A DNA stretch of 32,966 nt from Bacteroidota bacterium (GTDB taxonomy: Bacteria; Bacteroidota; Bacteroidia; Bacteroidales; VadinHA17): assembly GCA_022561875.1 (NCBI GenBank), contig JADFQJ010000027.1, forward strand, positions 1-32,966, given 5' to 3'. This document shows positions 8,192 to 17,939 of this stretch, piece by piece (positions within the stretch are counted from its first letter, which is position 1; the number at the start of each line of letters is the position of its first letter). The notes beneath the pieces were generated by a model. The model did no database searches, was not told the DNA's origin, and saw nothing but the letters and a program-made list of their open reading frames with translations. The position numbers and the translations under genes are program-made.

Positions 8192-11100
8192 ATGAAAAAC
8201 GAAATCAGGGAAAAATTAAAAAAACGTGTGCTCGTGCTGGATGGCGCCATGGGGACAATGATACAATCATACAGGTTGGAGGAGCAAGACTTTCGGGGAG
8301 AACGGTTCAGATTAGTCTCAAAGGACCAGAAAGGAAACAATGATCTGCTTAACCTGACTCAACCTGAGGTCATCCGGGAGATTCACCGGAAATACCTGGA
8401 GGCGGGAGCTGACATCATCGAGACCAACACTTTCAGCGCCAATCGGATATCCCAGTCTGATTGGGGAATGGAAGATCAGGTATTCGACATAAATTATGAA
8501 GCTGCACGGATAGCTTCTGCCTGTGCTTCTGAATTCACCCGTAAAGATCACGGCAAGCCACGGTTTGTTGCCGGATCAATAGGTCCGACAAACAAAACAG
8601 CATCTCTCTCATCCCGGGTAGAAGATCCAGGGTACCGAGATGTCACTTTTGATGATTTTGTGAAGATTTACGGTGAACAGGCAGACGCTTTGATTGAAGG
8701 AGGAGTTGATTTGCTATTGGTTGAAACGGTATTTGATACGCTTAACGCCAAAGCGGCATTGTATGCTATCCGTCAGGTGCAGGCGAAAAGGAATACTGAT
8801 ATACCGGTAATTGTTTCGGTAACTATCTCAGATTCAAGCGGCCGCACCCTTACAGGACAAACACTGGAGGCTTTTCTGGTATCTGTTTCTCATGCCGACC
8901 TGTTAAGCGTTGGGTTAAACTGCTCTCTTGGTGCGAAGGAACTGAAGCCATATGTTGAAGAGTTATCGCGGAAATCACCCTGGTATTTGAGTGTTTATCC
9001 AAATGCCGGCTTACCAAACGAGTTCGGGGAATATGATGAATCGCCTGAGGCAATGGCATTACATATCAAAGAATTCCTTGATCAGAAATTAGTAAATATT
9101 ATTGGCGGTTGTTGCGGAACCACTCCTGAGCATATCAGGCAGTTTGTAAAACTGGCAGAAAAATCAGAAAACAGAATCCCCCCTCCTGTAAAACATAACC
9201 TGAATTTAAGCGGACTTGAACCATTGACAGTTTTTCCAGGGAGCAACTTTATTAATATTGGTGAACGGACGAATGTTTCGGGATCAAAAAAATTTGCAAA
9301 ACTAATACGTGAAGGAAAATTTGAAGAAGCATTGTCTGTTGCACGGCAACAAGTTATCGGTGGAGCTCAGATACTGGATGTAAATATGGATGAGGCCTTA
9401 CTGGATTCGGAAAGGGCAATGGAGAAATTTCTCAGGTTAGTGGCATCTGATCCGGAAATAGCCCGGGTACCTGTGATGATCGATTCTTCAAAATGGTCGG
9501 TGATTGAAACAGGGTTAAAAAACCTTCAGGGGAAGGGTATAGTAAATTCAATCAGTTTGAAAGAGGGAGAGCAGGTGTTTCGGGATCACGCCGAAACGAT
9601 CAGGAAATATGGAGCGTCTGTTGTGGTAATGGCATTTGATGAAAAGGGACAAGCCGCAGGCTTTGAAGAAAAAACAAGAATATGCCGGCGGGCATATGAA
9701 ATTTTAACAAAACAAATAGCATTTCCTCCCGAAGATATCATTTTCGACCCTAATATTCTTACGATAGGGACCGGTATTGAGGAACACAACAATTATGCTG
9801 TTGATTTTATCAGGGCTATCCGCTGGATCAAGGAAAATCTCCCTCGTTCAAAAGTGAGCGGGGGGATCAGTAATTTATCATTCAGTTTCAGAGGGAACCA
9901 GGTGATCAGGGAAGCGATGCATTCTGCTTTTCTTTATCACGCTATTAAAGCAGGTCTCGATATGGGAATCGTTAATGCAGGAACGCTTACGGTATATGAT
10001 GAAATTCCGGCAGATCTGTTAGAGCGGATAGAGGATATTATTTTCAACCGGCGCCCTGATGCTACCGAAAGACTTGTTGAATTTGCCGGAAAAATCAAAA
10101 AAACAGATCAGGCAGAAAAACCAAAAGAATCCTGGAGAAAAAATCCGGTAGATGAGCGGCTGACCTATTCGCTGGTTAATGGTATAACCGATTATATTGA
10201 GGATGATATTAAGGAAGCACAGAAACAACATCCGAAAGCACTCGACATTATTGAAGGTCCGTTGATGAACGGAATAAGCCGGGTAGGCGACCTTTTTGGT
10301 TCGGGAAAAATGTTCCTGCCCCAGGTGGTTAAAAGCGCCCGTGTAATGAAAATAGCTGTGGCAATACTGGAGCCATATATAAATGCCGGGAAATCGGAAA
10401 AAACCGGGGATTTGCAAAAAGCCGGCAAGATCCTTTTAGCTACTGTGAAAGGAGATGTGCATGATATTGGAAAGAACATTGTGGGGGTTATCCTGGGCTG
10501 CAATAACTATGAAGTGCTCGATATAGGTGTGATGAAGTCTGTTGAGAGTATTATTGAAGAAGCAGGGAAAAACCAGGTGGATATTATTGGTGTGAGCGGG
10601 TTAATTTCCCCGTCATTGGAGGAGATGATCCATCTGGCCAGGGAGCTTGAACTAAAAGAATTCAAAACACCACTGTTGATAGGTGGTGCAACCACTTCAA
10701 AGATGCATACCGCAGTTAAAATCGATCCGGAATATTCTGCAGGAGTAGTACATGTGAAAGATGCTTCACGCAGCGCGGAGATTGTGAATAAATTGATTTC
10801 TAAAACAAAAAGAACCGGTTTCCTGAAGAATGTTCGTTCAGATTATGCCCGGTTAAGAGAGATAAAAAAAGGCATTCAGCAAAAACATATAAGTTTAATT
10901 AATGCACGGTATAAAAAATTCCGGATCAATTGGTCTGAAAAAAACATTTATGCTCCGAAAAAACCCGGAATTCACCTGTTCGGGAAATATTCACTCGAAG
11001 AGGTCAAACCCTATATTAACTGGACATATTTTTTTCATGCCTGGGAACTTAAAGGAAAATTTCCGGAGATACTGGATCATCCTGAAAGGGGAAAGGAAAG

Positions 11101-11854
11101 CCGTAAACTATATGAAGATGCCCGGAAATTTATGGATCGTATTATCAGGGAGGAGATACTCGAAGCCCGGGCTGTATTTGGTATTTTCCCGGCAAATGCA
11201 AGAGGCGATGATATTGAAGTTTATGCTGATGAAAGCAGAAAACAGGTATTAACTGTTTTCAATATGCTTCGGTCGCAATCAGAAAAAACCAACAACGGAG
11301 ATCACCGCTCTCTGGCTGATTATATTGCTCCGTTAGAATCCGGGATACCTGACTACATTGGGGTTTTTGCTGTATCAGCAGGGTTTGGGGTGGAAAAATG
11401 GATTGCCAGTCTAGGAAAGCAGAGGGATGATTATCAAATTATAATGCTCAAAACACTGGCAGACCGGCTGGCAGAAGCATTAACCGAACGTATTCATCAG
11501 AGGATCAGGAACGAATTCTGGGGTTTTGAGAAAAAAGCAGATCAGTCAATCGAAGGTCTGTTTAAGTCACAATATCAGGGTATCCGTCCGGCTTATGGAT
11601 ATCCTTCCTGCCCGGATCATTCTGAAAAGCAAAAGCTTTTTGAGCTGTTGAACGTTGAAAAAAACATTGGGGCCACACTCACTGAAAGTTTTATGATGGA
11701 TCCGGCTGCTTCGGTAAGCGGCCTGGTCTTTGCCAATCCCCTGGCATCATATTTTGATGTCGGAAAAATACTGGATGATCAGGTGCTTGATTATGCCCGG
11801 AGGAAAGGAAGATCGAAAACGGAAATTGAAAAGTGGCTAACCCGTAACACGTAA
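8192..11854 (+). CDS. metH: Cobalamin-dependent methionine synthase
   Basis: MetH moves a methyl group from methyl-THF via cobalamin to homocysteine. All modules are present in 1220 residues: homocysteine domain (10-320) with zinc ligands C244, C307 and C308; pterin-binding domain (about 350-620); B12 cap and Rossmann domains (650-880) with DVHDIG at 755-760, whose His757 ligates cobalt; and the SAM-dependent reactivation domain (about 900-1210) with [12 protein letters not shown] near 1132-1143. The full length suggests a self-contained enzyme that does not need split subunits. It lies under the SAM-I leader and 27 bp before metF. The last four codons (TRNT) and the TAA stop fall in a CGTAACA heptamer array, so the extreme C terminus is repeat-derived. 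Confidence 0.97.
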   Translation: MKNEIREKLKKRVLVLDGAMGTMIQSYRLEEQDFRGERFRLVSKDQKGNNDLLNLTQPEVIREIHRKYLEAGADIIETNTFSANRISQSDWGMEDQVFDINYEAARIASACASEFTRKDHGKPRFVAGSIGPTNKTASLSSRVEDPGYRDVTFDDFVKIYGEQADALIEGGVDLLLVETVFDTLNAKAALYAIRQVQAKRNTDIPVIVSVTISDSSGRTLTGQTLEAFLVSVSHADLLSVGLNCSLGAKELKPYVEELSRKSPWYLSVYPNAGLPNEFGEYDESPEAMALHIKEFLDQKLVNIIGGCCGTTPEHIRQFVKLAEKSENRIPPPVKHNLNLSGLEPLTVFPGSNFINIGERTNVSGSKKFAKLIREGKFEEALSVARQQVIGGAQILDVNMDEALLDSERAMEKFLRLVASDPEIARVPVMIDSSKWSVIETGLKNLQGKGIVNSISLKEGEQVFRDHAETIRKYGASVVVMAFDEKGQAAGFEEKTRICRRAYEILTKQIAFPPEDIIFDPNILTIGTGIEEHNNYAVDFIRAIRWIKENLPRSKVSGGISNLSFSFRGNQVIREAMHSAFLYHAIKAGLDMGIVNAGTLTVYDEIPADLLERIEDIIFNRRPDATERLVEFAGKIKKTDQAEKPKESWRKNPVDERLTYSLVNGITDYIEDDIKEAQKQHPKALDIIEGPLMNGISRVGDLFGSGKMFLPQVVKSARVMKIAVAILEPYINAGKSEKTGDLQKAGKILLATVKGDVHDIGKNIVGVILGCNNYEVLDIGVMKSVESIIEEAGKNQVDIIGVSGLISPSLEEMIHLARELELKEFKTPLLIGGATTSKMHTAVKIDPEYSAGVVHVKDASRSAEIVNKLISKTKRTGFLKNVRSDYARLREIKKGIQQKHISLINARYKKFRINWSEKNIYAPKKPGIHLFGKYSLEEVKPYINWTYFFHAWELKGKFPEILDHPERGKESRKLYEDARKFMDRIIREEILEARAVFGIFPANARGDDIEVYADESRKQVLTVFNMLRSQSEKTNNGDHRSLADYIAPLESGIPDYIGVFAVSAGFGVEKWIASLGKQRDDYQIIMLKTLADRLAEALTERIHQRIRNEFWGFEKKADQSIEGLFKSQYQGIRPAYGYPSCPDHSEKQKLFELLNVEKNIGATLTESFMMDPAASVSGLVFANPLASYFDVGKILDDQVLDYARRKGRSKTEIEKWLTRNT

Positions 11855-11872
11855 CCCGTAACACGTAACAAT
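11838..11872 (+). repeat. CGTAACA/CGTAACC heptamer array at the metH stop
   Basis: Four tandem 7-bp units (CGTAACA, CGTAACC, CGTAACA, CGTAAC) begin inside the last codons of metH and end before metF. The unit holds TAA, and since 7 is not a multiple of 3, an array of it stops translation in every frame within a few codons. Confidence 0.8.
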
Positions 11873-11881
11873 TTAAACATT

Positions 11882-12841
11882 ATGGCAGAAAAGATCATCG
11901 ACATACTAAAGAACACAAAAAAAACATTTTTTTCATTCGAGTTATTACCTCCGCTGAAAGGTATCAGTATAGAAAGCATTTACCAGACCATCGATCCGTT
12001 GATGGAATTCAAACCTTTATATGTAAATGTTACTTATCATCAGGAGGAGGTTATTTATAAAAAACGTAAGGATCATTTACTGGAAAAAAAAGTGGTCAGG
12101 AAACGACCGGGAACCGTGGCAATGTCGGCTGCAATTAAATACAAGTATAAAGTAAAGGTGGTTCCTCATATGATTTGTGGCGGTTTTACCAGGGAAGAAA
12201 CTGAATATGCTCTGATCGATCTCCATTTTCTTGGGATCGATAACCTGCTGGTGATCAGGGGTGATCCGGCGCCAGAACAAAAGTATTTCATTCCGGAACC
12301 TGACGGACACCCGGATGCATTGGGTTTGGTAAAACAGGTAATAAATCTAAACCATGGAAGGTATTTGGATGAGGATATTGGAAATATGACTGCTACAAAT
12401 TTTTCGGTGGGAGTTGCCGGGTATCCTGAGAAGCACCCCGAGTCTCCCAACCGGGATTCCGACTATTATTTCCTGAAGAAAAAGGTTGAGGCCGGGGCTG
12501 ATTTTATTGTTACCCAGATGTTTTTTGATAACGAAAATTTCTTTGAATTTGTCAGACAGTGCAAAAAGAGGGGAATTAATGTGCCTGTTATACCGGGGAT
12601 CAAACCACTTACCACAAAGAATCATCTTAATTATTTACCAAGAACTTTTAGTATTGATCTTCCGGAATCTCTGGTAAAAGAGGTTTTAAAATGTAAAACC
12701 CCGGAAGCAGTAAAACAGGTTGGCATTGAGTGGGCAATTGAACAAAGTCGCGAATTAATTAAATCCGGTGTTCCCGTAGTGCATTATTTTACCCTGGGTA
12801 AAGCTGACAGCATTAAGGAAATTGCAGAAGCTGTGTTTTAG
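11882..12841 (+). CDS. metF: 5,10-methylenetetrahydrofolate reductase
   Basis: This 319-residue flavoenzyme reduces methylene-THF to methyl-THF, the methyl donor for MetH encoded directly upstream. The start FFSFELLPPLKG carries the conserved Glu of the folate site. LLVIRGDP, the QMFFDNENFFEFV segment and VIPGIKPL are typical of the family, which is a TIM barrel binding FAD. The small size is the usual bacterial form without the eukaryotic regulatory domain. With 27 bp separating it from metH it is almost surely co-transcribed and under the same SAM riboswitch. It ends TTT TAG, and purine-rich repeats begin at once. Confidence 0.96.
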   Translation: MAEKIIDILKNTKKTFFSFELLPPLKGISIESIYQTIDPLMEFKPLYVNVTYHQEEVIYKKRKDHLLEKKVVRKRPGTVAMSAAIKYKYKVKVVPHMICGGFTREETEYALIDLHFLGIDNLLVIRGDPAPEQKYFIPEPDGHPDALGLVKQVINLNHGRYLDEDIGNMTATNFSVGVAGYPEKHPESPNRDSDYYFLKKKVEAGADFIVTQMFFDNENFFEFVRQCKKRGINVPVIPGIKPLTTKNHLNYLPRTFSIDLPESLVKEVLKCKTPEAVKQVGIEWAIEQSRELIKSGVPVVHYFTLGKADSIKEIAEAVF

Positions 12842-13060
12842 AGTAGGAAGAAAAGTTGAAAATTGAAAGTTGAAAGGGAAGAATGAAGAGTTCAAGGTTT
12901 AAAGTCCTTAACTCGTAACTCGCAACACGAAACTCGTAACACTTTGGAAGAATGTAAAATGTAGAATGTAAAATGAAGAAGTTGGAAGAGGTGAGTAGTT
13001 GAGTAAGTTGAGTAGGAAGAGAAGAGGAGATTGGTTCACTTCGTTCGCAAAATCACGTTA
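12842..13060 (+). repeat. Purine-rich tandem-repeat spacer after metF
   Basis: This gene-free spacer strings together short degenerate arrays: GTTGAAA/ATTGAAA (7 bp, near 12855), CGTAACT/CGCAACA/CGAAACT (7 bp, near 12910), AATGTAA/AATGTAG (7 bp, near 12955) and GTTGAGTAA (9 bp, near 13000). It ends in TTGGTTCACTTCGTTCGCAA at 13034-13053, a copy of the arm seen at 15779-15799. The purine-rich strand is the sense strand of metF. Beyond it lies the terminator at 13094. Confidence 0.75.
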
Positions 13061-13093
13061 ACTTATTATGCTTAAAAGCAGACATGACAAACC

Positions 13094-13115
13094 CTGTGCT
13101 TTGCACAGTTTTTTT
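13094..13115 (+). terminator. Intrinsic terminator of the metH-metF unit
   Basis: CTGTGC and GCACAG form a perfect 6-bp GC-rich stem with a TTT loop, followed directly by seven T. It lies about 250 bp after the metF stop, beyond the repeat array, and 64 bp before rnr. Confidence 0.85.
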
Positions 13116-13129
13116 GTAATATTTTTTTA

Positions 13130-13159
13130 TTTGTTTTCATTTTATTTCCTTTATTTTTA
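13130..13159 (+). promoter_or_regulatory. Candidate promoter for rnr
   Basis: TTTG at 13130-13133 and TATTTTTA at 13152-13159 are 18 bp apart, near the Bacteroidota consensus with the last base of the -7 box changed. The predicted leader is about 13 nt. The region is very AT-rich, so chance is likely. Confidence 0.28.
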
Positions 13160-13178
13160 ATGTTTCAAACTTTATAAA

Positions 13179-15449
13179 ATGGAAAGAAAAAAGGAAAAAG
13201 GCAATTTTACCAGAGAAAGTCTGACGAATCAGCTAAGTGGTATTTTTTCGAACAATCCGGATAAATCATACAATTATAAACAACTTGCCGGCAGGTTGGG
13301 AATAAAAGATTCTTCGATAAAAAAACTTATTAATGAAGTTTTGTATGAATTGAAGGAGAATGAATTTCTTGAGGAGTTACACAGAGGCAAGTTCAGATTC
13401 AGATCAAAGGGAGGTTACATAATTGGGAAAGTTGACCTTACGGCATATGGTTCAGCGTATATAGTGTCTGACAATCTGGAGGAGGATGTTTTTGTGTCAC
13501 AGGCAAATTTGAAACATGCCCTTCAGGGAGACAGGGTAAAGGTGTTTTTGTTTGCCAGGCGAAAAGCGCGCAGACTTGAAGGGGAAATTATTGAGATTAT
13601 TGAACGGGCAAGGACAAAATTTGTGGGTATTGTTGAAGTGTCAAAGAATTTCGCGTTCCTGGTACCTGAAAACAGGCTAATGCCATATGATATTTTTATT
13701 TCAAAAGATAAGCTTAAAGGTGCGAAAACCGGACAAAAAGCTGTTGCACGGATTGTTGACTGGCCTGACAAGGTTAAAAACCCTTTCGGTGAAATTGTCG
13801 ATGTGCTGGGCATGCCCGGCGAACATGAGGTGGAAATGCATGCTATCCTGGCAGAGTTCGAGTTGCCCTATAAATTTACTGATGAAGTAAATGAAGCTGC
13901 CGGGAAGATCATGGACCAAATTTCGAAGGAAGAATACAAACAAAGAAAAGATTTTAGAAAAACCCTCACTTTTACTATTGACCCGGAAGATTCAAAAGAT
14001 TTTGATGATGCTTTGTCTTTGCGGAAGCTGACCGGAGGAAATTGGGAAGTCGGGATCCATATAGCAGATGTTACCCATTATGTAAAACCCCGGACTCTTT
14101 TGGATAAAGAAGCCAGGGAAAGGGGAACATCTGTGTACCTGGTTGATCGTGTTGTACCTATGTTACCTGAAAAACTGTCAAACAAGATTTGTTCCCTGAG
14201 ACCTGATGAAGAAAAACTTTGCTTCTCGGCAGTATTTGAGCTTGATAAGGATGCAAATGTAAAAAATGAATGGATCGGAAAAACTGTGATCAGATCGAAA
14301 CGCAGGTTTACATATGAAGAGGCGCAGCAGGTGATTGAAACAGGGAAAGGGGAAATGAGTGACGAGTTGCTGAAATTGAATGAGTTAGCGCAAATATTAC
14401 GTAGAAGAAGATATGAAAAAGGATCGCTGGATTTTGACAGGGTTGAAGTTAAGTTCAATATTGATGAAAAAGGAACTCCTATTGGTGTGTTTTTTAAAGA
14501 GCAAAAAGAATCAAACCAGCTTATTGAAGAGTTCATGTTGCTTGCCAACAGAAGGGTGGCCGAATTTATCTCCAAACGGTTAGGGAAAAAGCCCAAAACT
14601 TTCGTTTACAGGATCCACGATAAACCTAACCAGGAAAAGCTTGAATCATTTTTAAAGATACTGAAACGATTCGGTTATAAAATTGACACTTCCTCACAAA
14701 AGAAACTTTCCCGGTCGATGAACCATTTGTTAAAAACTGTTCAGGGAAAAAGAGAACAAAATCTTGTTGAGACACTGGCATTGCGTTCTATGGCCAAAGC
14801 TGTTTATTCAACCCGCAACATTGGGCATTACGGACTGGCGTTTGGTTATTACACCCATTTTACCTCGCCTATCCGCCGGTATCCTGATATGATAGTTCAT
14901 CGTTTACTGGAAGCGTATATGAAAAATTTACCGTCAAAAAGTGAAGATAAATATGAGAAGCTTTGCAGACATTCCTCAGAGATGGAGCGGAAGGCAGTGG
15001 ATGCTGAACGGGCATCAATTAAATATAAACAGGTTGAATTTCTGAAAGATAAAATTGGTGAAGAATTTGAGGGAATCATTTCGGGGGTGGTGGATTGGGG
15101 TTTATATATTGAGATCGTTGAGAATAAATGCGAGGGACTTGTTTCGATCAGGGAGCTTGATGATGATTATTATGAATTTGATGAAGAGAATTACAGGCTT
15201 ATTGGCAGACATTCAAGGAACCAATATCAGTTAGGCGACACCGTAAAAGTAGAAGTAGTACGTGCAAATCTTGCCAGGAAACAGCTTGATCTGAAACTGG
15301 TGAAGGGGCGAAGAAGTAAGAAGGCGGAAGGCGGAAGGCGGAAGGCGGAAGGCGGAAGGCACAAGACGCAAGACACAAGGTGCAAGGAGGAGGAAGGCAG
15401 AGGTCGGAGGAGAAAAGACACAAGGCGCAAGACACAAGGGAAGAAGTAA
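13179..15449 (+). CDS. rnr: Ribonuclease R, with repeat-encoded basic tail
   Basis: RNase R is a 3'-5' exoribonuclease that degrades structured RNA. Its 756 residues hold an N-terminal winged helix (about 12-75), two cold-shock domains (about 80-225), the RNB domain (about 255-590) and an S1 domain (about 630-708, EEFEGIISGVVDWGLYIEI). The catalytic aspartates D268, D274, D276 and D277 are in TIDPEDSKDFDDA, matching the metal site of E. coli RNase R. Residues 710-756 are encoded by GAAGGCG and CAAGACG heptamer repeats: a tail with 21 Lys/Arg of 47 that contains KKAEGGRRKAEG. Natural RNase R often has a Lys-rich tail, so the repeat may have replaced or extended it. The stop (TAA) lies in a GTAAGAA unit. 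Confidence 0.95.
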   Translation: MERKKEKGNFTRESLTNQLSGIFSNNPDKSYNYKQLAGRLGIKDSSIKKLINEVLYELKENEFLEELHRGKFRFRSKGGYIIGKVDLTAYGSAYIVSDNLEEDVFVSQANLKHALQGDRVKVFLFARRKARRLEGEIIEIIERARTKFVGIVEVSKNFAFLVPENRLMPYDIFISKDKLKGAKTGQKAVARIVDWPDKVKNPFGEIVDVLGMPGEHEVEMHAILAEFELPYKFTDEVNEAAGKIMDQISKEEYKQRKDFRKTLTFTIDPEDSKDFDDALSLRKLTGGNWEVGIHIADVTHYVKPRTLLDKEARERGTSVYLVDRVVPMLPEKLSNKICSLRPDEEKLCFSAVFELDKDANVKNEWIGKTVIRSKRRFTYEEAQQVIETGKGEMSDELLKLNELAQILRRRRYEKGSLDFDRVEVKFNIDEKGTPIGVFFKEQKESNQLIEEFMLLANRRVAEFISKRLGKKPKTFVYRIHDKPNQEKLESFLKILKRFGYKIDTSSQKKLSRSMNHLLKTVQGKREQNLVETLALRSMAKAVYSTRNIGHYGLAFGYYTHFTSPIRRYPDMIVHRLLEAYMKNLPSKSEDKYEKLCRHSSEMERKAVDAERASIKYKQVEFLKDKIGEEFEGIISGVVDWGLYIEIVENKCEGLVSIRELDDDYYEFDEENYRLIGRHSRNQYQLGDTVKVEVVRANLARKQLDLKLVKGRRSKKAEGGRRKAEGGRHKTQDTRCKEEEGRGRRRKDTRRKTQGKK

Positions 15450-15570
15450 GAAGAAAGTAGGTAGTAAGTAAGTAGGTAGAGGAAGAGGTGAGAGGTGAGA
15501 GGTGAGCGGTGAGTGAAGAAGTAAGGAGGCGAAGAGAAAAGGCGAAGAGGCGAGGGGGCGACGATGAGAA
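15308..15570 (+). repeat. Composite heptamer array across the rnr 3' end
   Basis: In order this block holds GGCGGAA units (15323-15360), ACAAGAC/GCAAGAC units (15361-15385 and again 15417-15440), GTAAGAA/GTAGGTA units (15445-15480), GAGGTGA units (about 15483-15515), and a GGCGAAGA-type 8-bp array (about 15528-15565). The first part is translated as the RNase R tail; the rest is non-coding. The same units in nearly the same order follow the SDR gene at 24645-24882. Confidence 0.85.
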
Positions 15571-15685
15571 AAAAAGCAGTGTGCTATATGGGTGGATTTG
15601 TAGAACAACTCTGAGAGTCGTAATTAACGAATGTTTTGTTTCAAAGGACTCAGTTTTAACCGGATTTTAGAGGTTAAAAAAGGAT

Positions 15686-15806
15686 TTTGCGAGGAGCGAA
15701 GCGACGAAGCAATCTCCCAAAGACAACCGGAATGCCAAATAAATGGACTGTTATGAGGTTTACGAAAAGCCGGGAGAGATTGCTTCACTTCGTTCGCAAT
15801 GATCCG
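15686..15806. repeat. GCGAAGCGACGAAGCAATCTC inverted repeat (about 120 bp)
   Basis: The left arm, with GCGAGGAGCGAAGCGACGAA then GCAATCTCCC (15690-15719), is an imperfect inverted match to the right arm GGGAGAGATTGCTTCACTTC then GTTCGCAATG (15771-15802). The arms enclose about 50 bp without a gene. I recognise the core (ATTGCGA..GCGAAGC..GAAGCAATC) as a dispersed hairpin repeat found in many bacterial genomes. A lone right arm lies at 13034-13053. Confidence 0.75.
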
Positions 15807-15863
15807 GCACATTCTTTAACTTTTAGCTTATAACTAATAACGCAATAACTTAACCCGTAACCA

Positions 15864-15966
15864 CAGTGAAATATGCTCCTTCCCCAGTGAAATATTTTCG
15901 TACCTCAAATTTCACGGGGCAGGCGTTGCATTTCACCCCGATGAAATAAAAAGAATTTCATGGGGT
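15864..15966. repeat. TTTCA/TGAAA repeat with G4/C4 tracts
   Basis: Several TGAAAT or ATTTCA words next to GGGG or CCCC runs alternate in orientation (CAGTGAAAT at 15864, TTTCACGGGG at 15910-15919, CCCCGATGAAA at 15936-15946, TTTCATGGGG at 15956-15965). They can form competing hairpins. With the neighbouring repeats this leaves 15450-16073 without any gene I can support. Confidence 0.55.
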
Positions 15967-16073
15967 AAACGTGGCAAGCCCGTAACAGTTGAAGGATGAA
16001 GTAAAAACAATGTAAATATATTTTAATTTTTATCTTTACCCGGAAAAAAGTCGTTCACTAATTCGATAATCCT

Positions 16074-16616
16074 ATGAAAAATCTACCATTACCGGTAATT
16101 GCACTTTTTTTAATTATTATTCCGATAAGTGTAACAGCCCAACAAACGGATCTTCAGGTTGGAAGCAAGGCAACTGAATGGGAATTCATGGATGCAGATA
16201 AAATTCCTTTTACTATGGATACCTGGGAGGGCAAGGTTTTGCAGATCAATTATGTTGACCCCGATGAATCTGACCTGAATGATGAATTCAATGACCTGAT
16301 CAAGAAAGCCATCGATGTTGACAGCATTATTCCCAGGGAGGATTTTAAAGGGTTTGGTATAGTTGATTGTGCTTCTTCGTGGAAACCGAATTTTTTAATT
16401 CGTATTGTTGCCGGAAAAAAAGCAGAGAAATATGAAACAACAATACTGTTCGATTATGATGCTGTACTTCGTGAGCAATGGAATCTGGCAAGGGACAGCT
16501 ATAATGTAATAATCCTGGACAAAAACAGGATATGCAGGGCTATATACAGGGGACAAATACCAACTTCGGAAAATCAGGAAATCATCGATCTGATCGTTAA
16601 GCTGACGAAGGAATAA
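16074..16616 (+). CDS. Secreted YtfJ-like thioredoxin-fold protein
   Basis: This 180-residue protein starts with a signal peptide (hydrophobic 5-20, VTAQQ cleavage region near 21-24). The mature part resembles the YtfJ family of thioredoxin-fold proteins: QVGSKATEWEF, then WEGKVLQINYVDPDESDLND (the strand and turn where thioredoxins carry CxxC, absent here), then the typical end NVIILDKNRICRAIYRGQIP and a C-terminal helix. Without a CxxC pair it is unlikely to be a redox enzyme. A TATCTTTA box at 16031-16038 could be its -7 element. It stands alone on the plus strand, convergent with lspA. The family assignment comes from pattern similarity, not a search. Confidence 0.6.
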   Translation: MKNLPLPVIALFLIIIPISVTAQQTDLQVGSKATEWEFMDADKIPFTMDTWEGKVLQINYVDPDESDLNDEFNDLIKKAIDVDSIIPREDFKGFGIVDCASSWKPNFLIRIVAGKKAEKYETTILFDYDAVLREQWNLARDSYNVIILDKNRICRAIYRGQIPTSENQEIIDLIVKLTKE

Positions 16617-16727
16617 AAGCGCCTAAATGAAGAAGCGCCTAAAGCGACTAATTTCATTATACTTTGCATTTTTGTCGATTGCGGACTGCCGAATGATTCG
16701 TTACAAATAAACTATTATCCACCGGGA

Positions 16728-17330
16728 TTATTTCTTAAAAAATCTTTTCTGGAAAATCAGAATAAGCGTCACACCTATGGTGATGGAGGAATCGGCAATG
16801 TTAAATACAGGTCGGAAGAAAATAAAATTTCCACCTCCTTTAAAAGGTATCCAATCGGGGTAAGTACCTTTCAGAACCGGGAAATAGAACATATCGACCA
16901 CCTCACCGTGCAGGAAGGAAGAATAACCTCCTTCAGGAGGGAACATGCCGGCAACATGGTAATAACTATTTGAAAAGATCATGCCGTAGAAAACACTGTC
17001 AATAATATTTCCCAATGCCCCTGCCATTATCAGTGAAACGGTAATAATGAAACCGGTGGAAACTTTCTGTTTTATCAGATATAAAAGATACCATCCTATT
17101 CCTGCCACTGCTGCAATCCGGGAAAGGCTAAGAATTATCTTGCCGAATTTCCCGGCAATTTCCATCCCGAAAGCCATTCCATTGTTTTCAATAAAATGAA
17201 TAATAAACCAGTTTCCCATAATGTGATATTCCTGTCCAAGTACCATATTGGTCTTAACCCATATTTTCAGAGCCTGATCGATGATAAGGATCAGTAGTAT
17301 GAAGAGTATAGATTTCTTTGCGTCAGTCAT
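16728..17330 (-). CDS. lspA: Lipoprotein signal peptidase (signal peptidase II)
   Basis: LspA is an inner-membrane aspartic protease that cuts prolipoprotein signal peptides. The 200-residue protein has four membrane segments (about 8-25, 62-86, 91-110 and 176-195). The catalytic pair is D111 in GALGNIIDS and D180 in FNIADSSI. The loop between them (about 115-170) is longer than in E. coli, as usual in Bacteroidota. It is the last gene of the ileS, dksA-like, lspA cluster; ileS-lspA linkage is widespread. A hairpin before it (17394-17423) may partly separate it from the dksA-like gene. It would process the lipoprotein encoded at 3293-4129. Confidence 0.96.
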   Translation of the reverse strand: MTDAKKSILFILLILIIDQALKIWVKTNMVLGQEYHIMGNWFIIHFIENNGMAFGMEIAGKFGKIILSLSRIAAVAGIGWYLLYLIKQKVSTGFIITVSLIMAGALGNIIDSVFYGMIFSNSYYHVAGMFPPEGGYSSFLHGEVVDMFYFPVLKGTYPDWIPFKGGGNFIFFRPVFNIADSSITIGVTLILIFQKRFFKK

Positions 17331-17384
17331 ATATGTTGGTTTAGGCGCTAAAACTATTCAAAATATGAAAAAGAAATAACATAT

Positions 17385-17423
17385 TAATAAAGAAATGATT
17401 GAAACAAAATTGTCTCAATCATT
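17385..17423 (-). terminator. Dyad between dksA-like gene and lspA, possible terminator
   Basis: AATGATTGA at 17394-17402 and TCAATCATT at 17415-17423, with further pairing inside (13 of 14 positions with a 2-nt centre), make a 30-bp dyad. On the minus strand it is followed by a T-rich stretch (TTTCTTTATT), as an AT-rich terminator or attenuator would be. It could also be an operator for lspA. Confidence 0.45.
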
Positions 17424-17455
17424 GGAAATGTCAGCATGCAAATTATTACCGGCTG

Positions 17456-17839
17456 CTATTTTTGTCTTTGTTTAGCTTCAATGCTCAAGGTTGCATGAGG
17501 AACAGCACGAAGGCGTTCCTTTGAGATGAGTTTGCCCGTTTCACGGCAAATCCCGTAGGTTTTGTTTTCTATTCTTATCAGGGCGCCCTGCAGGTGCTGG
17601 ATGAACTTATATTGTCTTTGTGCCAAGCGTCCTGCCTCTTCCTTAGAGAGGGTAGCAGCACCTTCTTCAAGTACCTTAAATGTAGGTGATGTGTCTTCAG
17701 TATCGTTACTTTCCTGATGAGTAATAGTATTTTTTAAGAGTTCGTAATCTTTTTTTGCTTTCTCAATTTTTCCCAGAATAAGTTCCTTGAATTCAACCAG
17801 TTCGTTATCTGAATATCTTGTCTTCACGGTTTCAGTCAT
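17456..17839 (-). CDS. DksA/TraR-family regulator with degenerate zinc finger
   Basis: This 127-residue protein has a long N-terminal helical, probably coiled-coil, region (about 10-95), then the DksA/TraR finger region YGICRETGKLISKERLRAVPHATLSIEAK. Only the first of the four zinc cysteines is kept; the second is Thr and the last two are gone. I recall this as the usual form in Bacteroidota, so it need not mean loss of function. DksA proteins enter the RNA polymerase secondary channel and tune promoters with ppGpp. The target genes here are unknown. It sits 100 bp after ileS and 125 bp before lspA on the same strand. Confidence 0.88.
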   Translation of the reverse strand: MTETVKTRYSDNELVEFKELILGKIEKAKKDYELLKNTITHQESNDTEDTSPTFKVLEEGAATLSKEEAGRLAQRQYKFIQHLQGALIRIENKTYGICRETGKLISKERLRAVPHATLSIEAKQRQK

Positions 17840-17939
17840 AACTCAAATTTTGTTTAAAGATAATATTTTTTTTCATATAACAGATAAATATGGATTTCGT
17901 GCAAAGGCAAATAAATATGTTAAAAAACATAAGTAATAA

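Noticed and set aside
15624-15812. A 62-codon minus-strand open frame
   Set aside because: It is the translation of the GAAGCAATC inverted repeat (ANEVKQSL and similar); such frames appear wherever this repeat lies and show no protein-like features beyond it.
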